64,000 nucleotides of DNA from Heterobilharzia americana (lineage: Eukaryota > Platyhelminthes > Trematoda > Strigeidida > Schistosomatidae): contig OX104130.1 of the NCBI GenBank assembly GCA_944470555.2, positions 43,309,491 through 43,373,490 on the forward strand, given 5' to 3'. Position 1 is the first letter of the stretch, and the number at the start of each line of letters is the position of its first letter. Below are positions 25,191 to 36,500 of the stretch, piece after piece. The translations under genes were made by a program, and so were the position numbers. Under the pieces are notes generated by a model. It saw only the letters and a list, made by a program, of their open reading frames with translations, was not told the origin of the DNA and made no database searches.

Positions 25191-25394
25191 CGATCCAATG
25201 AATCACATTTTCCGATTTTTGTTAATTCATGATGGAGCTATCGGTGAGTATTTGCCTCTACCCTCGACTTGGTTTGACACAAAAGTCATGGTTAAGCACA
25301 GGACCTTTGGGAAACCCATTGTGAAGCGTGTTACGACTGAGGACTACAGTGAAATTTAATTTGAAGGTTGACAGACTTCAAGGTAGTATTTGCC

Positions 25395-25475
25395 ACAGAC
25401 TAATATCAGTTGAAGAACCACTGAAAATCTGTGAGTACTGACCAGGTACTTCGTCTTACTCCTCATCAACACACA
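25395..25475 (-). repeat. Hammerhead repeat fragment (antisense copy 2)
   Basis: On the minus strand the block gatgaggagtaagacgaag is followed by a ggtc cleavage-like triplet and by cagtactcacagattttcag, then tggttcttcaactgat. The same tail occurs in the neighbouring copy at 25020-25190. Stem II is largely deleted, so no functional fold is possible. The two copies may be the remains of a short tandem pair split by about 200 bases. Confidence 0.5.
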
Positions 25476-25979
25476 CTCATGCCTTAAGTTGTTGGTCTTG
25501 CCCTACTGGGTTTTCAAAGGAAGAAATGTAGAAAATTTCTAAAGCAGCGCATCCTTACCTATTTTTTTCAGTCAGTGAATCATCTGGTGGCTATTCACTG
25601 AGGAATATTAGAAGAAATAAATGGACTGAAATTTAAAAAAAAATTTTTAATGTATACTGCCTTTCTCGTCACTTTTTCAGATCTGTAGGCTCACACGAAC
25701 TGCCATCTTCACTGAAGCTTCTAGGAAAACATTATCCAAATATATTTAAAAGACCAATTATGTGACACTATCCCAGTGAATCTAGAGGAATAAATTTTGT
25801 TATCTGGTTTAAATCGAATAAAAGCAGATGCTTTTACGCTCGGTTTCAAATTTTACATTCCTAGAAAATATATGAAACTGATACAGAAACACGACTCCAG
25901 AGCATTCATAACCAACCGTTCGAATTGAAACCTGAGCATAATGAGAAATAAGGTTCATTTAAATTAAAACTGCTTGACA

Positions 25980-26200
25980 TCTGTTATCAATATATCCTAC
26001 TACCGATTTCACAGTCCAGACGTCTACATCGTGATCAACAAACGGCATTAAGAAATTTAATCAATAGTGAGATAATCATAATACTTGGACCAGTCAGTCA
26101 CTATAATGTAGTCATTATGGACAAACATGAATATTTTTACGAAGTAAGATCAATTCTTGATGATGTAGGAAGATTAGTGATTGGCAGCTCTGTCAAAGTC
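25980..26200 (+). pseudogene. Penelope-like element N-terminal segment
   Basis: A continuous frame gives RRLHRDQQTALRNLINSE, IIIILGPVSHYNVVIMDKHEY and VRSILDDVGRLVIGSSVKV. This resembles the conserved ALxxLKxxxdIvIxxADKGxxvVvmdkxeY block upstream of the reverse transcriptase in Penelope-like elements. The usual ADKG is changed to GPVSHYN. Upstream, pieces such as ELKPEHNEK and KLKLLDICYQY near 25940-25990 fit the same family with frame breaks. Confidence 0.65.
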
Positions 26201-26336
26201 ACCACTCCGTCTCCAGAAAAGTGGCTTGCAAGGAGGTTGTGTGAACTCTGACAGAAGAGTTTGATTGATAACTCGATCTTTTATGACCAATTGGGGTTCG
26301 ATGAATGTATATGGTGCTGTGATGTCGAAGGATACC
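26200..26336 (-). pseudogene. Inverted reverse transcriptase motif A piece of the Penelope-like element
   Basis: The complement of this stretch reads SFDITAPYTFIEPQLVIKD, a good match to the SFDVTALYTSIxPxL motif A of Penelope-like reverse transcriptases. It then continues with RVINQTLLSEFTQ. The flanking segments (N-terminal part before, motif B and C after) are on the plus strand. The piece is thus upside down relative to its own element. Roughly one hundred residues expected between the N-terminal part and motif A are missing. Confidence 0.6.
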
Positions 26337-26337
26337 A

Positions 26338-26960
26338 TTGGCCAAGGAAACTATGTCCCTTTTTCTCAATGAAGACACAAGCCTTACAGAACGCACAAAA
26401 CTCAAATGTTCAAGTCTGATGGAACTCAACGACTTTTGTCTGACAACATACTTCAAATTCAACGGCAAGATATGCAAACAGATGAAAGGAACTCCAACGG
26501 GATCATCAATATCCAGATTTATTGCAGAAGCAGTGATGCAGAGACTGGAAGCCATCATCCTACCTGGATTCCCTATGTGGATGACGCTTTTGTCATCACT
26601 AAAAGGACGATACAGAAAGCACCCACAATTTGAATAACAACGTTTTCAGTGACGTTTTCAGTGAAGGAATCAAACAATCAACTACCATTTCTGGATATTC
26701 TAAACAATAGAACAAATGCCGGAAAGCTGGAAACCCGAGTGTACAGAAAGCCAACACACTGACCAAATCCTCAACTACAATAGCAACAACCCAACAACAC
26801 AAGAAATCAGTTGCGTGCAGACTCTATTCAGAAGAGCGAGAACACTGCAGCACAATAACTTCACTGAGAAACGAAGAAAATTACCTGAATTCCATCCTAG
26901 AGAAGAACGGCTACCCACGAAACTTTATCAGAAGATGTCCATCCCGTACATCATCAACTA
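26338..26960 (+). pseudogene. Penelope-like reverse transcriptase remnant
   Basis: The frame 26338-26637 gives ERTKLKCSSLMELNDFCLTT, then YFKFNGKICKQMKGTPTGSS and ISRFIAEAVMQRLE, the motif B region. A frame change then gives PYVDDAFVITKRTI, motif C with both catalytic Asp residues (YVDD). Further blocks match the connection region: a degraded LPFLDILNNRTNAGKLETRV, then SVQKANTLT and an SCVQTLFRRART block near 26810. The enzyme would have copied element RNA at the nicked target. At least three frame breaks make it inactive. Confidence 0.75.
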
Positions 26961-27039
26961 CAAAGTCATAGATAGAAATCAATAAACGCATCATTCTACC
27001 ATGCATAAAGAATATATCAAAAATCACGACTAGATTACT

Positions 27040-27372
27040 GAAACCACTTGGAATTGGTATTGCTCACAAACCAACAAATTCCCTGCAAACACTGTTACAC
27101 AGACCAAAGGATGCGACAACCAAAGAAGACAAATCGAATATCATTTACAAAATCAACTGCAATAACTGTAGTTAACACTACATTGAACAAAGTGGCCGCT
27201 CTCCTCGCCTTCGTCTACATAGGCACCAGTAGGCTATTAAACGCCACGACGTTACGTCACTCATTTCAATGCATGTGGACAATTATGGACATAAATTTAA
27301 TTTTGACAACGTCAAAATTTTGGACACAGGAAACACAAAGAATATCGGAGAATTCCTAGAAGCCTGACATTC
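27040..27372 (+). pseudogene. GIY-YIG endonuclease remnant of the Penelope-like element
   Basis: Reading through frame breaks gives KPLGIGIAHKPTNSLQTLLH, then NIIYKINCNNCS, a stop, HYIEQSGRSPRLRLHRHQ, and a C-terminal block with HVDNYGHKFNFDNVKILDTG and EFLEA. This is the order of the Penelope endonuclease, with a Cys-rich entry, the YIG strand (here YIE), conserved Arg and His, and the closing Glu. The Gly of YIG is lost and several stops occur. The domain nicks target DNA in active elements. Confidence 0.75.
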
Positions 27373-27650
27373 AGATCAGTCAGTCAGCAGTCAATAGATG
27401 TATGGATATAGACTCAACCTATCAACCAATCAGATGACAAATGACAGGAAGGTCAGAGGTCAAGCAAAGGAACAGCCAACAGGAAAGTCTATGCAGTCAA
27501 TGACAACAATCGAAGCAAACAACCAATCACAGACCACATCGTCAAGGCAAGCTACTAAATCACTCACGTAGAGATATTGACAGCTCAGCTGGAGGACGAA
27601 GAAAGCTTCGTGACTGAACAACCCAGCTTAGAGAACTCAATACAACCAAT

Positions 27651-29898
27651 GAGATTTGTCATACTTAGAGATCCCGAAAGTTTAATATATCTCACTTTCA
27701 ACAGCTTTTGTCTTATAACTTGCAAGAAATGACTGGTGAGAACACTTTTCAAATGCCTGAGAGATAACTTTTTGAAAGCTTCGCCTGAAAAAGGATTACT
27801 GCTGTTGAAATATTCCTCCATGATAAACCATACTCATACAGATTCACTGATATTTAGAGAAAAAGATTAACCAAAACTATGGTGTTATATGAGAGAGGAG
27901 AAAGCCGTCTTCCGAAATCTTAGCTTCAAAAGTGACGTTTCCGTGAGAATTAACTACACTGTAAACATTGTTTTAAAAAGAACCTATCTAGATATCATGT
28001 TAATCACACTGTGCCAAACAAGCTGATCATCATAACGATTGACGTTTGTTACCGGCATACTTCTCCCCCCTTATTCATCTTGGATGGAGAAAAAAAATAG
28101 GTAAGTAAATGTCACTGACTGATTCCCCTGTTCAAAAAACAATGTGTTTGTATAGCCAAGAGACATTTCTGTTGGACTAGAACATTTATTTGTTGGAATC
28201 TGATGAAGTTACTTTTGAGAAAGTAATCACCGTCTAGTTAAGACTAAATCACAAATCATTTTGGAATTTGTAGAGATTTTTATTTCTAAAGCGACATCTG
28301 TATTATTTCAGGAGGCGTGTTTCAAAAAGTATTAGGTTTTATTTATTTCTGAAAATGAGGTTTCTTGAGAAATTTAAATCTCAAATGTGTTGTGGGTACA
28401 CTTTTAGTGAAAAGTGTACGCACAATGACTAGTTTCTGATTTTGGCAGTATCTCAAGCAAAACTACTGTTCTTGATCACACCAACATATTGAATATTTTA
28501 ATAACATTCTGCTCGATGTGTAACCAAAATAAAAGCTTATCAGTCAGTGTAAACTTTTCATTCAACATTTCCTTAAAATACATCACTGCATTCCATAATA
28601 TGAAAACTTTTCACTTATACATTTAAATTTGAACTTATCCTGATGAGAAATGGACTAGATGGTTTAGAAAAACTTGGAAATACAAAACTAGATGTAATTT
28701 TGGTAAGAAAATGATCACTCAGCTTTGAGCTTTCTGATGTACCTTAAGGTGCTCATCTAAAAGCGGTGTTAATCAAGTAGTCACGTTCACATGGGCAGAT
28801 TTTAAAAAGGATCTATGTGTCACACAAAATCGCTACTGTGTACTGTGCCCTTCGAAAACATTTATTGAGAGTGCATTTGTTGTTGAGAGTAAAGTATGAC
28901 AACAGGGGAATTTTTACAAATATTTTATTGCAGCTGCGATTAACGGACAGCAGTTATTTAATGTATTTTTCTTCAAAGAAGTGGTCATGCATCCGTAGTC
29001 ATATTGTCATAACTGCCAACAACGAAACGGTTTCATGTGGAAATTCACATACCCGTCAAATTACACTAAGTGAAGAGGCGATAACGCACACTGAACACAT
29101 CTTGATTATTCGGTCGTTTACCGAAGTGTGCGCAAACGAACTCAACAATATTTAATGCAGCCGTGACAGACATTAGCAACGGTATTAAATTGTGCTATTC
29201 AAATCCCGTTAACTTCTTGGCCCAAGATATATTGCCATACAGACGAGAATTGCAGGGGTTGTTATGAATCAACGACTACCAATTCACTCTTAAGAAACCT
29301 TCTAAGAACTTTTCCAGCACGAACGCCGGACAAAAGCATTTCAGAGATATTCTATGAAGTATATAATCAAAGCAAAGAGAACTGACCTTCTTGTCACCAC
29401 ACCGTCTACTGACCAGCGTCCACTAGCCTTAAAACAAACAAACTTGACATAGGCTCTTCAGTCACCTTGCGAATGTGAATATTGCACAACGTAATTCGTG
29501 TACGACTGCTTCTCAAACTGCTTTTAGGCGTCCTTCAAGGATACTAAAGATGGAAACTCTCCAAAAGGATTGATTCATTTTTGGTTATGACACTTCAGCC
29601 AGTATGTTTACTGATCATGGAAATAATGTAGCTCTTCACCTATTTACTCTGTATTATAGTGAGCGCATTCTGATTTCGTGCAACAAATCTAGTGAGCTGA
29701 TTCATCGTGCATTTTGATTCAACGATAGGTGATGCGGGTAGTGGGGGTGAACGGGTAGAAAATGACACAAAAAATATTTGGCCGCAGACCAAGTGCATTT
29801 CTGCTGAAACAACTAGAGGATGACAAGTTCCTTTTTCATCATACCTCCAACCGCATTCATCAGTTCATATATACGTATATTACTACCACAGTAGTATT
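27651..29898. other. AT-rich non-coding stretch with one strong hairpin
   Basis: No gene is recognised. The 112-codon frame at 28817-29155 (+) has no recognisable domain or clear splice sites. A long perfect hairpin at 28390-28425 is listed separately. Confidence 0.45.
28390..28425. repeat. Perfect 10-bp hairpin with a further 5-bp stem
   Basis: The arms gtacactttt (28396-28405) and aaaagtgtac (28410-28419) are exact complements around the loop agtg. Beyond a G-G mismatch the stem continues as ttgtg/cacaa. No T-run, gene end or mobile-element motif is next to it, so no role can be assigned. Confidence 0.8.
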
Positions 29899-29979
29899 TG
29901 ACCCTTGGGTTCCTGGTGGAACGTTGAGCTTCAGTAGCACGTCATCACTTCACTCTCTTTTCTGCAATCATTGAATCTA

Positions 29980-30750
29980 GCTCCACGACTGCCCGCAAGC
30001 TCTCATTTCTTCCTCAAACGACCCCCTCCAAGGTCACCCTCACCTCGGACGCTCAACTCGTCGTTTCCCATCTGGGTTTCACTCGACTACATGGCACATG
30101 ATATCCCCGAATCGTCTTCTCAGTGCATGCCCAATCCATCTCCACTTCCTTCTGCATATTTGTTGAGCGATCGGTTCTTGGTTGGTTCGTTGCCAGCCAG
30201 CCAGCCAGAGTTCCTTGTTGCTTATTCTTTCTGGCCATCTGATCTTCAGTGACGAGTCAGCATAGGTAGTCGTTGATGACTGTCTGCAGTTTGCTGGAAA
30301 CCCCTTTCATAACGAGCCAAGTCTCTCAACCATATAGCAGCACTGACTTGACATTGGTGTTGAAAATCTGGATGTTGTTCACGCTTTATGCTGAGCGCAG
30401 AAGATCTCTACACTGGTTTTAGGTTAGTGAACGCCTGTCTTCCTTTTCCGATCCTGGCTGGCTTTGACGTCATTGTCTGGGCCTGTGCCGCCTGTAGTTG
30501 AAATGATGCTGCCTAGACAGGTGAAAGAGGCTACATCCTTTAAGTTACTCCCGTTGATGGTGATTGGAGCTTGTTGTTGGTGGTGTCGTTGGTTAGGTAT
30601 CTTCATCACCTCTGTCTTCTCTACGTTGCTGCCTAGATAAGTGAAAGAGACTACTTCCTTTAAGTTTCTCCCTTTGATGGTGATTAGTGTTTAATGTAGC
30701 AGTTGTTGGTTGGGTATCATCACCTCTGAGTTCTCTAAGTTCATTTGAAT
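29980..30750 (-). pseudogene. RTE thumb and C-terminal remnant (copy C)
   Basis: The thumb segment is present twice in tandem. After it comes NGSNLKDVASFTCLGSII, then the WLVMKG block and the basic C-terminal end. A run of ctgg units lies at 30192-30208 in the same place as in the copy at 48868-49702. Stops and frameshifts interrupt the frame throughout. Confidence 0.7.
30509..30745 (-). repeat. Imperfect tandem duplication (about 120 bp) within RTE copy C
   Basis: Both units begin with gctgcctaga on the plus strand (30509 and about 30629) and end near the ttctctacg/ttctctaag words. The left unit has the LKDVASF version found in the copy at 48868-49702. The right unit has the LKEVVSF version found in the copy at 5796-8296. 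The duplicated block is therefore an overlap between two subfamilies, not a simple copy of itself. Confidence 0.75.
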
Positions 30751-30759
30751 AGTGTCCCG

Positions 30760-31630
30760 TCTTTGCTGCCCTGCCTCTTCTGTCAATTTATTAGTTTTCG
30801 CCTGGAGATCTTCAAGTTTGTGTGACATTAGACATAAGTTATCGTCAAAATCCAAACTCTCTAAGATCTTTTCATCGGTCCAGCGCATCCCCCTCTCCTT
30901 GCTCCCCACAGTTTGTTGCATGATCCAGTCTACCACAATCAGGAAGATCATGGGTGACAGTCGGCAGCCTTGTCTCACTCTTTCCTGCCTTCACTTCAAA
31001 GGCGTCACTGAACAACTTCCCATTGTAAATCACTTGGCACATGGCATTGACTTACAGCTGTTGAATGAGGTTGATAAAGGTTTGTGGCACTAAAGCCGTA
31101 GTGTTGAAGCAGCTGCCTGTCAAATTACTTCTCGGTCGACACTGTCAAAGGCCTTTTCAAAGTTGATGAGGTTGAGGTGAGGTGAAGAGTTGACTGCCAT
31201 TCAATGCTCCGTCCTGTGATAGTGCGTAGCGTAGCCTTGCAATTCCATCCACACATGATTTGTACCTCCAGCCTTTTCCGGTCGTAATCCATTTGAATCC
31301 AGTGCATGGTTTTGTCCCCCTAGTTTGATGAGACCTAATATTTTGCTTGCTTTGGGTGGACAACAGCATGATTCCGCGCCAGTTCTCGCAAACACTTAGG
31401 TCGCTCTTCTTCACGATTTTGACAAGATAGACCTCCTTCCAATCAATGGGTAGGTACCTTTCCTTCCTTCCAGACCTTCTGCAGTAGTGGTGTGATGATG
31501 TCTGCTGTTGTCTCTGCGTCTGTTCTCAGTGCTTTTGGCAGGATTCCATCTGGTCCTACTGCTTTCCCGCACTCCAGTAGCTTTATGTCGTTCAAGACTT
31601 CCACTTTTGTTGGAGGATTTATGTTCACTG
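30760..31630 (-). pseudogene. RTE reverse transcriptase remnant (copy C)
   Basis: The frame 31628-31443 carries LLECGKAVGPDGILPKALR. The following frame 31414-31157 is nearly identical to 6868-7125 of the copy at 5796-8296, including the same shifted reading. Motif A has the FDSVDRE block and then TGA at 31132-31130 in place of Trp. Motif B carries the same 4-nt insertion as that copy. Motif C is changed to LDFDDNLCLMSH, so the second catalytic Asp context is disturbed. Confidence 0.78.
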
Positions 31631-32329
31631 GTAGTTCTGTGGCTGGGATGTAGGTGGTATTTTTGGATGAAGTGCAGGTGGCGGTCGATTCAACAGCTTT
31701 TCGAAGTGGTCAGCTCATCATTTCCTTTGTTTCTCTTCTCTAGTAATGAAATTTCCATCATCATCTTTTATTCGTTTCATCTGTGTTGATCTCTTTCCAC
31801 ATTGTAACTTGGTTATTTGATACACTGTCGTCAGGTCTCTCCTACCAGCCTGCAGTCCGTTCTGCTTCACTTGCCAACGTGTCATTGAACTGTCTTTTGT
31901 CTTTGCGCGCACTCTTCTTCACTTCTTTGTGCGGTGTAGTGTTTTATACGTTGTACTCAGTTCCTCGTCTCGTTGTTCATCCTTGCACTGGTTTACATTC
32001 GGCTTCACCATCATACTCTTCCTATTCTATCAGCTTCCATGTGTCCCTGGAGATTCATTCCTTCCTTGTCTTCTTTCTTCTTTCTTCCTAATACGGTTAT
32101 GCAGGTTTCTTTCCACATCTCTTTCAAAGACTTCTAGTGTTCTTCCACTCAGGCTTCTTCATAGATGTTGCTCGATATCTCCCATTTTGTCTTGATACCT
32201 GACTTGATGTTTTCTTTTGTAGTTTCATCCTTCACTTTCTGGATGTCGAACTGGAACTATGGTCTATTATCAACTTCCTTGGTGGCTTTCAGCTTGATTT
32301 TGAAGGTTCCTTGCTCTAAATACTGTTCT

Positions 32330-33080
32330 GAACATACATATGCCCCTCTTCTTGACCTTGTAGGCCGCGTCTCCACTTTCTTGAGATTGAGATAAAGTTG
32401 ATCTGATTTTTAGTGTAGTGTGTCCATCTGATGAATGGTGAAATTCATGTCGCTTCGTGGATATCCTTGTGCTTGAACACACTGCCTCACCTGCAATCAC
32501 CAAATCATTGATTGCACAGAATTCTGCAAACAATTCTCCATTCTCGTTCACTTCACCGAGCGCTAGTCAACCCATGGTTTCTTCTCTTCGTGTGTTTTCT
32601 GCCCCCTGTTTGGAATTCACGTCACCTCACTCATTAGAATTTTGATGTCACCAACTGGTGTCTTGTCCAGTGTTGATTGCAGTAGTCTGTAGAATGCCTC
32701 CTCCTTCTTCTCTTGCTCTGCATTATTTGTAGGTGCATAGCGTAGCATTGTATGATTGTGACCTTCCTACCTTTTCAGTTGAATTTTGCTGCCATGATCC
32801 TGGAGGAGATTGGTTCCCACTGCATGAGAGCTTTTGGTACTGTCGAAGACATCATGACAGCCACTCCGAAACTCGGTGTGCTCGTGGTTGTCGTCTGGGT
32901 GACAATATCAGAGTAGAATATTGATTCTGGAGCTGACCGTTTGAAGAGGCCACTTCTATTCTATCTGCTTTCTCAGATTCCTGGCACTTCCATGCCATAC
33001 CTTCTCATCTCGCTTGAAATCTGGGATGCCTGGCTAGGTTCAAACATGGTGCGGACATTCCATGTCCACACGTTAATTTT
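32330..33080 (-). pseudogene. RTE endonuclease remnant (copy C)
   Basis: The minus strand gives the TWNVR-type start near 33065, then blocks matching the endonuclease of the copy at 11563-14768, down to the LMSDVN region near 32630. The C-terminal IDF block follows near 32390-32400, and the RGA-type block near 32330-32350. Several frameshifts separate them, and the frame 32551-32270 covers only the end. The catalytic domain cannot be made from this sequence. Confidence 0.7.
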
Positions 33081-33363
33081 CGTTTTCATCGAGAGAAGAC
33101 ACATTGGCCGATTGGCTTGCCGAAGGTTTTCACCAACTGACATCATTTCGCCACTTCGATTCCAGCGAGGAATTATTTTGTTTTTATTTTTTATGCTTTG
33201 TTTGTGCTTTGAAGTTTCTTCAGCGGTTAGATATATTTTACTGGGTGGGGTTGTTAGTCCTACGCCTAACCTTCCCTCTTTACCCGGGCTTAGGACCAGC
33301 TAGTAACTATTGGACTAGTCAACCAGGCGAATGGAAAAGAGGCCTTGTAACCACGTATCTCAG

Positions 33364-33508
33364 TGTATTCTCAAGATTCTGTGACCGAAAAGTGGAAAGG
33401 TCTTCAAAAACGCTTGTTCACCAACTTATTGATGATGGGCGTGAAGGTGATATGCAGAAATTGTTAGGACAGTTAACAAACAAGTTAATTTGGCTGAAGT
33501 TTGGCTGA
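33364..33508 (+). CDS. Possible host exon or decayed coding fragment, function unknown
   Basis: Immediately right of the RTE copy, a short stretch after an acceptor-like ttgtaaccacgtatctcag is open for about 47 codons. It reads VFSRFCDRKVERSSKTLVHQ, then LIDDGREGDMQKLLGQL and TNKLIW. Composition and charge pattern look coding. No clear donor follows; the frame ends at a stop after a small tandem repeat (tggctgaagtt tggctgaagtg). It could be an exon, an old mobile-element gene or chance. No family was recognised. Confidence 0.25.
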
Positions 33509-36500
33509 AGTGGTAGTCAGTTGACGATTTTAACCGAACTTACGAATTCTGAAAGAAACACTTATCAAACTATGCTAACCACGTTGGAATTTTCTCATTG
33601 TTGGTAATTATGATGCGTCCATGAATCAATATCTATTAATTTACGCCTGTTGTTGTTCCATTTCACTACCTTCTTTTAGTCTGAAGTCTAATAACCTTAT
33701 TTTCTTAGCTGATAAGAATCCTCTTACCTACCATAGATGTTTTGCATAACCTTTCCCAATATGCAGAATACACTTGTCTCCCACTTTTTATATTTAACTT
33801 CCACTCCAAAGTATTTGCTTAATCTCCCAACATGTTTATCAACTTAGCATCTGTTACGTCTAATCAATGTTATCTTTTCTTTAAGCTGATAATTTTTGAT
33901 CAAACTGATTCAAGTACGTAAACATTTTCTTAGAACTGGTGTTACAAATGTTTCAGTTTGTAAGCAGCTAATGAAAAGCCCGAAGTCAAATGAACCCATA
34001 CTACTTCGGGTAAACTTGTTGTTGCTCCATATAAATGCTGTTTCTCATGCCACGCATGAGCTGCTTTGATGAGATTTTTCTAAGCTTTTAAATTCTTGTG
34101 TAAGCCTACAAGTAAAATGTTTTCATTTCAAAAGTCTGATATGAACAAACAGGATGAAAGAATGATTACCTTTACCATAATCACCTCCAACACATGCAAC
34201 AAAGGTAGCGCAGAATCTTCTTCCAAATCCTGAAACATAAAAATGACGAAAGTACAAAATTCAAACAATCTATAGGTTATCTCCATCTTTAAATGGGTGA
34301 ACAAGTAATTCCAGTAGTTGATGTGGTGGGCAGTAGTTCTCGAAAAGTCACCAGAACTAAATGACATTTCTGTGTGACTAAATGTCCATTACAAATATAC
34401 TTGTGACAAATTTATTTATGACTGCTTCTTCTGTTTGTAGATACTGAGAGAATAGCTTGCAGCATGAGTGACGTTTTGCTTAAAACTGCAACGTTTTTGT
34501 GTTTTCAATGGCTGTGTCACATTTCCGCTACCTAAAACTTTCCAGTAACAACTAGCGGAATTCCTTATTCACATCATTATTTTAAGCCGGGTGCAACATG
34601 TTATTAGTGTTAAGCCTTGCAAATGCATAGGAAAGCATCTCGATAAAAAAGGTCAAATAACATTCAAATATTTCCAGGACAAGACAAAAACAGTCTATCT
34701 AATTGCTATTGGACTGACAAGGATCATAGATATAGCTACCAACTACTAAAAATAAATTTAGTGTAATTAAATGCCGAAATACCACAGTTTGCTGGGATAC
34801 AGTAGATCAAAATAACTGATGCTTAGTTAACAACCAACTGTAGTAATTAATATATGCTACTTTGTATACATATTTTGATCAAGCCTAAGGTTGTATATGA
34901 ACTAAGATAACAGAATTTCGTAAATACTTGACACCGTCACATTAATGACTGTTATAATAAGAATCCTAATCAATTCATTACATGGTAATCACCACCTTTT
35001 GATGATATATAGAATCCCAAGAAAGGTAGGTAATGACAAAAGTCACACACTATCTTTCTATCAAAAAGTATTGCAGTTACCACATCTGTAACAATCCCTA
35101 ATAACTGAAGATAAGTTTTTCCAGTGAGTGGATGTGTGAACAAATTTTTTATGAATGACTTCAATTAAGTATTAAACTACTGAAAACATAAAAAACAGCT
35201 TATTCACACACGTTTTGTTTGGCATTTACCTATTTGTTATAACACAGCATCATCGACCAATGGATGATAACTCAGTTTCGAATTCATTATTTACTGACTT
35301 GCACACATCAGGCTTTTCCTTTAAAAAATAAATGAGTGACTTACTGGAAAGAATTGCGACAAGACAAGGTATTTAATAAAATGACACTATTTGCTTTCCA
35401 TTTTATTCAGTCTCATAGTTAGTATTACTGTCTTTCAAAAATACTCGCTCAATATTAGGAATTATCAAGATGTTTCTAATTACTGCAATTTCCACAGAAT
35501 AAGTTATCGGGGGGGATCACCCTGCCATTCTGCCCTTTAATCAACCGTTGTTCATCTTGCGGAGTTAAATTTAACCTGACTTCAGACATGGGTTGCCGAC
35601 TACAGAGGATGTAATCAATTCGTATTGATTCACCACCACCAGCTATAACTGTATTTTACCTTAGATGCATTTTTGTAGTCGCATTACAAGGAATCCATTG
35701 ACCGTTCATCAAAATGCATTACGCTGTTTAAACTTGGAAACTACCAAGAAGGATGATTATTTCGGTGTTTTCTTAGCTTCGATATTTTAAATTCATAATA
35801 TGTCAAAACTCAGAGAATATAAAACTATCGGCATATAACTATTGGGCTACATTATTAGCCATTGTTCGCGTAATTATAAGGAATCCCAGTAAACAATCTC
35901 TCAACGAGTCTTTCGTGTAGTTAAGAACTCCAAAAATTAAGTGAACTCCCTTTCTAATTAGTAGAAAAAAAGGTACTCAAGTGTGACAGTTCATTCAATA
36001 ACTGGCAACTGTCATAACGTAGAACACTATAAACTAAAGAAGCGATTCTGAATCCATGAACTATCAACCAACTGACGCTATGCATGCCAAGCGTAACGGT
36101 GTGCCTGTTATTATGATTGGAATAAAATAAATTTGGATCTTCAATAAGACATCTGTTTGAATCATACATTTAAAAGGCATTTCACGGAAAACAGCAGATA
36201 AAATAATTCCTCTAAATGTCAAGTATTTGTAAAAATTTATTTCTGAAAGGAAATGGCATCTTGCAAAATAAATACAAACTTTGGACATTATGAACCAGAT
36301 ACACAGGAAATCAGCTTTAGAGAAAATGCAATGTTCTAGCAGTTCGTGTGTCAAGACATTGAAAATTCAATAAACGGTAACTGGATAGATGTGCGTTGAT
36401 TAGATTAGGATAAAATGTATTTGCAAGTCAATCAAATCCATTATCAATGTAAATCTTGTGAAATAAATTGATAATAGATTATTCAGCAAAGGTGGAATGC

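Larger units (their letters stand above)
25790..27650 (+). mobile_element. Penelope-like retroelement, rearranged and inactive
   Basis: Protein fragments follow the order expected for a Penelope-like element. The N-terminal segment (RDQQTALRNLINSEIIIIL then VVIMDKHEYF) lies near 26020-26150, reverse transcriptase pieces between 26200 and 26960, and a GIY-YIG endonuclease between 27136 and 27372. Frameshifts and stops occur in every part, and a block with reverse transcriptase motif A is inverted (26200-26336). Boundaries are approximate, because no terminal repeats were seen. In active elements these two domains carry out target cutting and reverse transcription. The 3' segment after 27372 is presumed untranslated element sequence. 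Confidence 0.8.
29899..33331 (-). mobile_element. RTE-type non-LTR retrotransposon, copy C (near full length, chimeric)
   Basis: On the minus strand the element starts at the tcgcctggttgactagt motif near 33331 and ends at the ggaacccaagggt motif near 29900. It contains endonuclease, linker, reverse transcriptase and C-terminal remnants. About 120 bases of the thumb region occur twice (30509-30745), once in each of two subfamily versions. It shares an in-frame TGA (31130-31132) and a 4-nt insertion in motif B with the copy at 5796-8296. Its 3' part instead resembles the copy at 48868-49702, including the gctggctggctgg run. No target-site duplication was found. The copy is inactive. Confidence 0.88.

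Noticed and set aside
28817..29155. 112-codon open frame
   Set aside because: No recognisable family and no good splice sites at either end.
31508..33303. Plus-strand frames up to 120 codons
   Set aside because: They are antisense to the minus-strand RTE copy at 29899-33331.
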